This document shows positions 12,976 to 13,987 of a stretch of DNA of 13,987 bases, in pieces (the first letter of the stretch is position 1; each line of letters starts with the position of its first letter). The stretch comes from Sulfuricurvum sp. (GTDB lineage Bacteria > Campylobacterota > Campylobacteria > Campylobacterales > Sulfurimonadaceae). Location: the NCBI GenBank assembly GCA_014764075.1, contig JACXUE010000013.1, positions 1 through 13,987 on the forward strand, in the 5' to 3' direction. The notes under the pieces are model-generated. The model saw only the letters and a list, made by a program, of their open reading frames with translations, made no database searches and was not told where the DNA came from. The position numbers and the translations under genes were made by a program.

Positions 12976-13987
12976 CCGTATTTCCAATCAAAATAGTGTA
13001 CCGATGCGGTCGCCATAACGGCTATTCCTTCTTTGCGCCCGATAAAACCTAAATGTTCGGTTGTGGTCGCTTTGATATTAACGCGTGATAAAGGTATAAG
13101 CATAATTGATGCCAAAATTTGGCGCATTTTCTCTTTGTAAGGGGAAATTTTTGGCGTTTGAGCAATAATGGTTATATCGGCATGGGAGATGACAAAACCG
13201 AAGGTGTGAAGTTTTCGGACACATTCGGTTAAGAGTTCTTTTGAATCGATATTTTTATACGCTGAGTCCGTATCGGGGAAAAGCATTCCGATATCTCCCA
13301 GGCATGCCGCGCCGAGCAGTGCATCGATGAGGGCGTGGATAGCGACATCTCCATCGCTGTGGGCTTTGAACCCAAAAGGGCTTTCGATTACGACACCGCC
13401 CAATACCATCGGTTTCCCCTCTTCGAATCCGTGAACGTCAAACCCATTACCGGTAAACGTGGTAGACGCAGGGGGTGATAGGCACTCAAGCGCCGCAAGA
13501 TCGTCGGCAAATGTGATTTTAGCGGCACGTTCATCTCCATCAACGAAATAACGTGTCCCGCCATAGGCGACTATCGCACTGCTCTCGTCGGTATATTCGA
13601 CATTCGTATCGAGTGCACGGTGAAGGATTTCGGTGCGGGAAAGTTGGGGCGTTTGGATCCGTTTGACCCCCTCACGTGCAATTGTCTCATTGTGATAGAC
13701 AACGGTATCGGAGACACTCAACGCCGGCACGATAACATCCGCTTGGCCCTTTTTTTCCAATAGCCTTTGGATAAGATCGGGATCCACACAGGCACGGGCG
13801 ATATCGCTCACCATGACATACGATGTATCTACGAACTGCAGCGCGTTTTTTAGGGATTGTTGGCGAGTGGTTCCCCCTGAAACTACGCGATAATCACAAA
13901 TAGGTGTGATAAAGGGGATTTCATCGGGATGAACGACGAGAATGACTTTTTCTATGGCAAGAGTCTCTTTGATACGGTTGGTAACAT
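12972..13987 (-). CDS. ispDF: Bifunctional IspDF, 5' end outside window
   Basis: This fusion carries out two steps of the methylerythritol phosphate isoprenoid pathway. The IspD half (cytidylyltransferase making CDP-methylerythritol) is visible from the middle: VVSGGTTRQQSLKNAL, then SDIARAC at the usual HDAARP position and RIQTPQLSRTEIL. The IspF half (2,4-cyclodiphosphate synthase) has DVHGFEEG with the DxH zinc site, FKAHSDGDVAIHALIDALLG, GDIGMLFPDTD and a C-terminal TTTEHLGFIGRKEGI. About 337 codons are present; the missing N terminus should hold the LAAGxGxR nucleotide motif. The frame is open to 13987, so the ATG at 13814 is internal. His to Ser in the HDAARP motif is a mild oddity. It heads the visible minus-strand operon. 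Confidence 0.95.
   Translation of the reverse strand, partial: VTNRIKETLAIEKVILVVHPDEIPFITPICDYRVVSGGTTRQQSLKNALQFVDTSYVMVSDIARACVDPDLIQRLLEKKGQADVIVPALSVSDTVVYHNETIAREGVKRIQTPQLSRTEILHRALDTNVEYTDESSAIVAYGGTRYFVDGDERAAKITFADDLAALECLSPPASTTFTGNGFDVHGFEEGKPMVLGGVVIESPFGFKAHSDGDVAIHALIDALLGAACLGDIGMLFPDTDSAYKNIDSKELLTECVRKLHTFGFVISHADITIIAQTPKISPYKEKMRQILASIMLIPLSRVNIKATTTEHLGFIGRKEGIAVMATASVHYFDWKYG

Noticed and set aside
12976..12987. TTG start at 12987 for the response regulator
   Set aside because: The ATG at 12975 gives an ATGA overlap with ispDF and a receiver domain beginning in the normal way (MNILIIEN).
13814..13987. ATG at 13814 as the start of ispDF
   Set aside because: The frame stays open upstream and encodes conserved IspD sequence (SGGTTRQQS and preceding beta strand), so the gene runs off the window.

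Overview
The window looks like chromosomal DNA from a member of the Campylobacterota (Epsilonproteobacteria), probably a Sulfuricurvum- or Sulfurimonas-like sulfur metaboliser. The main reason is the minus-strand order ispDF, HP1021/Cj1608-type atypical response regulator, ATP-sulfurylase-like gene, pgpA. As I remember it, this matches Cj1607 to Cj1610 of Campylobacter jejuni. A bifunctional IspDF and an orphan regulator without a phospho-acceptor Asp also fit. The genus is an inference.

Layout, left to right. (1) Positions 1-150 hold a strong hairpin terminator and a stretch of overlapping inverted repeats. (2) Positions 151-2365 are a tight plus-strand operon with ATGA overlaps: aroK (shikimate kinase), a secreted thioredoxin-like protein, and hisD (histidinol dehydrogenase). 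(3) Positions 2366-2591 are a non-coding leader with direct repeats and three potential hairpins. (4) Positions 2592-7534 encode a three-subunit respiratory molybdoenzyme in the order B-C-A: a four-cluster Fe-S subunit, an NrfD/PsrC-type membrane quinone-interacting subunit, and a 1130-residue Tat-exported molybdopterin catalytic subunit of the polysulfide/thiosulfate/sulfite/selenate class. It ends in a terminator whose loop is the stop codon. (5) Positions 7626-10364 form a second plus-strand cluster: a TorD-family chaperone, a 24-cysteine multi-cluster Fe-S protein, a stand-alone AroE N-terminal-like domain without catalytic residues, and an unrecognised 164-residue protein. A 100-bp hairpin-rich spacer lies between the Fe-S gene and the AroE-like gene. 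(6) Positions 10404-13987 are a convergent minus-strand operon, ispDF (cut by the window edge), HP1021-like regulator, ATP-sulfurylase-like gene and pgpA.

How the parts work together. The B-C-A complex should exchange electrons between the membrane quinone pool and a periplasmic substrate; the substrate cannot be read from sequence. The TorD-like protein is a natural candidate for holding its catalytic subunit until cofactor is loaded and Tat export begins. The Fe-S protein and the two unknowns may form an accessory or maturation module for this or another molybdoenzyme such as a formate dehydrogenase. The minus-strand operon joins isoprenoid synthesis, a global regulator and phospholipid synthesis with an ATP-sulfurylase homologue that appears to have lost its sulfate-contacting residues.

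The most interesting items are the AroE-like pseudoenzyme in the molybdoenzyme accessory cluster, the ATP-sulfurylase-like protein with an altered active site, the hairpin-rich spacer at 9331-9430 (candidate minus-strand small RNA, small ORF or repeat), and the structured leader ahead of the molybdoenzyme operon. No tRNA, rRNA, CRISPR array, insertion sequence or integrase was seen.
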